In this document: piece by piece, positions 6,717-7,457 of the stretch | Numbering within the stretch: the stretch's first letter is position 1 | How the letters are laid out: each line of letters starts with the position of its first letter | Source of the DNA: Pseudomonadota bacterium | GTDB taxonomy: Bacteria > Pseudomonadota > Alphaproteobacteria > Micropepsales > Micropepsaceae | Assembly (NCBI GenBank): GCA_021808875.1 | Contig: JAKBAU010000179.1 | Span: 1-7,457, forward strand | Length of the DNA: 7,457 bases | Reading direction: 5' to 3' | The notes under the pieces: model-generated | The model's database searches: none | The model's input: the letters and a program-made list of their open reading frames with translations, nothing else | Told to the model about the DNA's origin: nothing | Made by a program: the position numbers and the translations under genes

Positions 6717-7457
6717 ATGACCACATGGAAGAGAGCCTGTAGATGGCTGGCGGTGGCAGCAGGGCTTGTGATGAGCACCATCACACCTGCTTTGGCTGCA
6801 ACCCCTAAATTCGACAGCGGTGACACGGCCTGGATGCTGACGTCGAGCGCCCTGGTACTGATGATGACGATACCGGGGCTTGCCCTTTTTTATGGCGGCA
6901 TGGTGCGCAAGAAGAACGTACTGGCTACATTGGCGCAAAGTTTCGGCGCGACCTGCATCATCACCGTCCTTTGGATGGTAATCGGCTATTCGCTGGCCTT
7001 TACGCCGAATGCACATGCCGGTCTCAATCAGCTCATCGGCGGCGTCAATGAACTTCTTCTCGGCAAGCTGGCATTAAACTCCGTAAGCCCTCTGGCGCCG
7101 ACAATCCCGGAATCGGTATACATGTTCTTCCAGATGACGTTTGCGATCATTACTCCAGCTCTTATCGCAGGCGCCCTCGCGGACCGCATGAAGTTTTCCG
7201 CTTTCATGTGGTTCATGTCGCTGTGGCTCATATTCGTCTATTGCCCGATTGCCCATTGGGTGTGGGGCGGCGGCTGGTTGGGCAGCATGGGAGCTCTCGA
7301 CTATGCCGGCGGCACGGTCGTCCATCTGAATGCCGGCACCGCAGCGCTCGTGACCTGTCTGGTACTGGGACGCCGTGTTGGCTATGGCACAGAAAACATG
7401 GCCCCGCACAATCTGGTGTTGAGCGTGATTGGTGCCTCATTGCTGTGGGTAGGCTGG
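6717..7457 (+). CDS. amtB: Ammonium transporter AmtB, N-terminal part (partial)
   Basis: The first 247 codons of an Amt-family ammonium channel remain open to the right edge. Residues 1-28 form a signal peptide (basic start, hydrophobic core, likely cut after PALA or PALAA). Membrane helices follow, with the family stretches TIPGLALFYGGMVRKKNVL (51-69), FFQMTFAIITPALIAGALADR (from 137) and AHWVWGGGWL (179-188), then GALDYAGGTVVHLNAG (192-207). By alignment with E. coli AmtB from memory, Phe138 and Phe142 match the Phe gate (F103/F107), Trp183 matches W148, Asp195 the structural D160, and His203 the pore H168. The second pore histidine lies beyond the window. The ATG at 6717 has GAGG 6 bases upstream. 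The gene is the usual partner of glnK: GlnK blocks AmtB when nitrogen is plentiful. Confidence 0.97.
   Translation, partial: MTTWKRACRWLAVAAGLVMSTITPALAATPKFDSGDTAWMLTSSALVLMMTIPGLALFYGGMVRKKNVLATLAQSFGATCIITVLWMVIGYSLAFTPNAHAGLNQLIGGVNELLLGKLALNSVSPLAPTIPESVYMFFQMTFAIITPALIAGALADRMKFSAFMWFMSLWLIFVYCPIAHWVWGGGWLGSMGALDYAGGTVVHLNAGTAALVTCLVLGRRVGYGTENMAPHNLVLSVIGASLLWVGW

Overview
The window reads as ordinary chromosomal DNA of an alphaproteobacterium (moderately GC-rich, judged by eye). The signs are a Tat-dependent Rieske subunit of a bc1 complex, a ubiquinone hydroxylase of the UbiH/COQ6 family, an AFG1/ZapE ATPase, a glnK-amtB pair, and a gene pair closely resembling the malyl-CoA thioesterase and mesaconyl-CoA hydratase of Rhodobacter-type ethylmalonyl-CoA pathways. 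The genus cannot be fixed from the sequence. Nothing looks mobile: there are no transposases, integrases, tRNAs, rRNAs, CRISPR repeats or phage genes.

Layout from left to right. On the minus strand lie the N-terminal 144 codons of petA (Rieske Fe-S protein, running off the left edge) and, upstream of it, pdxY (pyridoxal kinase). A divergent gap of 76 bases (1357-1432) holds a 14-base inverted repeat. A tight plus-strand cluster follows: a CitE-like malyl-CoA thioesterase/lyase (mcl2-like), a double-MaoC mesaconyl-CoA hydratase (mch-like) 1 base later, zapE overlapping its predecessor by 4 bases (ATGA), and 12 bases on a 131-residue single-pass membrane protein of unknown function. This cluster converges on a minus-strand ubiH-type hydroxylase. 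A 227-base divergent gap then leads into glnK (PII protein) and amtB (ammonium channel, running off the right edge).

Functionally, petA and the ubiH-type gene serve the respiratory chain (bc1 complex and ubiquinone synthesis). The mcl2-like/mch-like pair suggests C2/C3 acyl-CoA assimilation through malyl- and methylmalyl-CoA. The glnK-amtB pair is the standard nitrogen-limitation module.

The non-coding part most worth a second look is the ubiH/glnK gap. It contains a candidate sigma-54 promoter with the exact GG-N10-GC spacing. Upstream are two 17-base dyads whose centres lie 32 bases apart, a layout reminiscent of NtrC enhancers, and a larger imperfect inverted repeat. I see no convincing previously undescribed system here. 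The least explained gene is the 131-residue membrane protein behind zapE.
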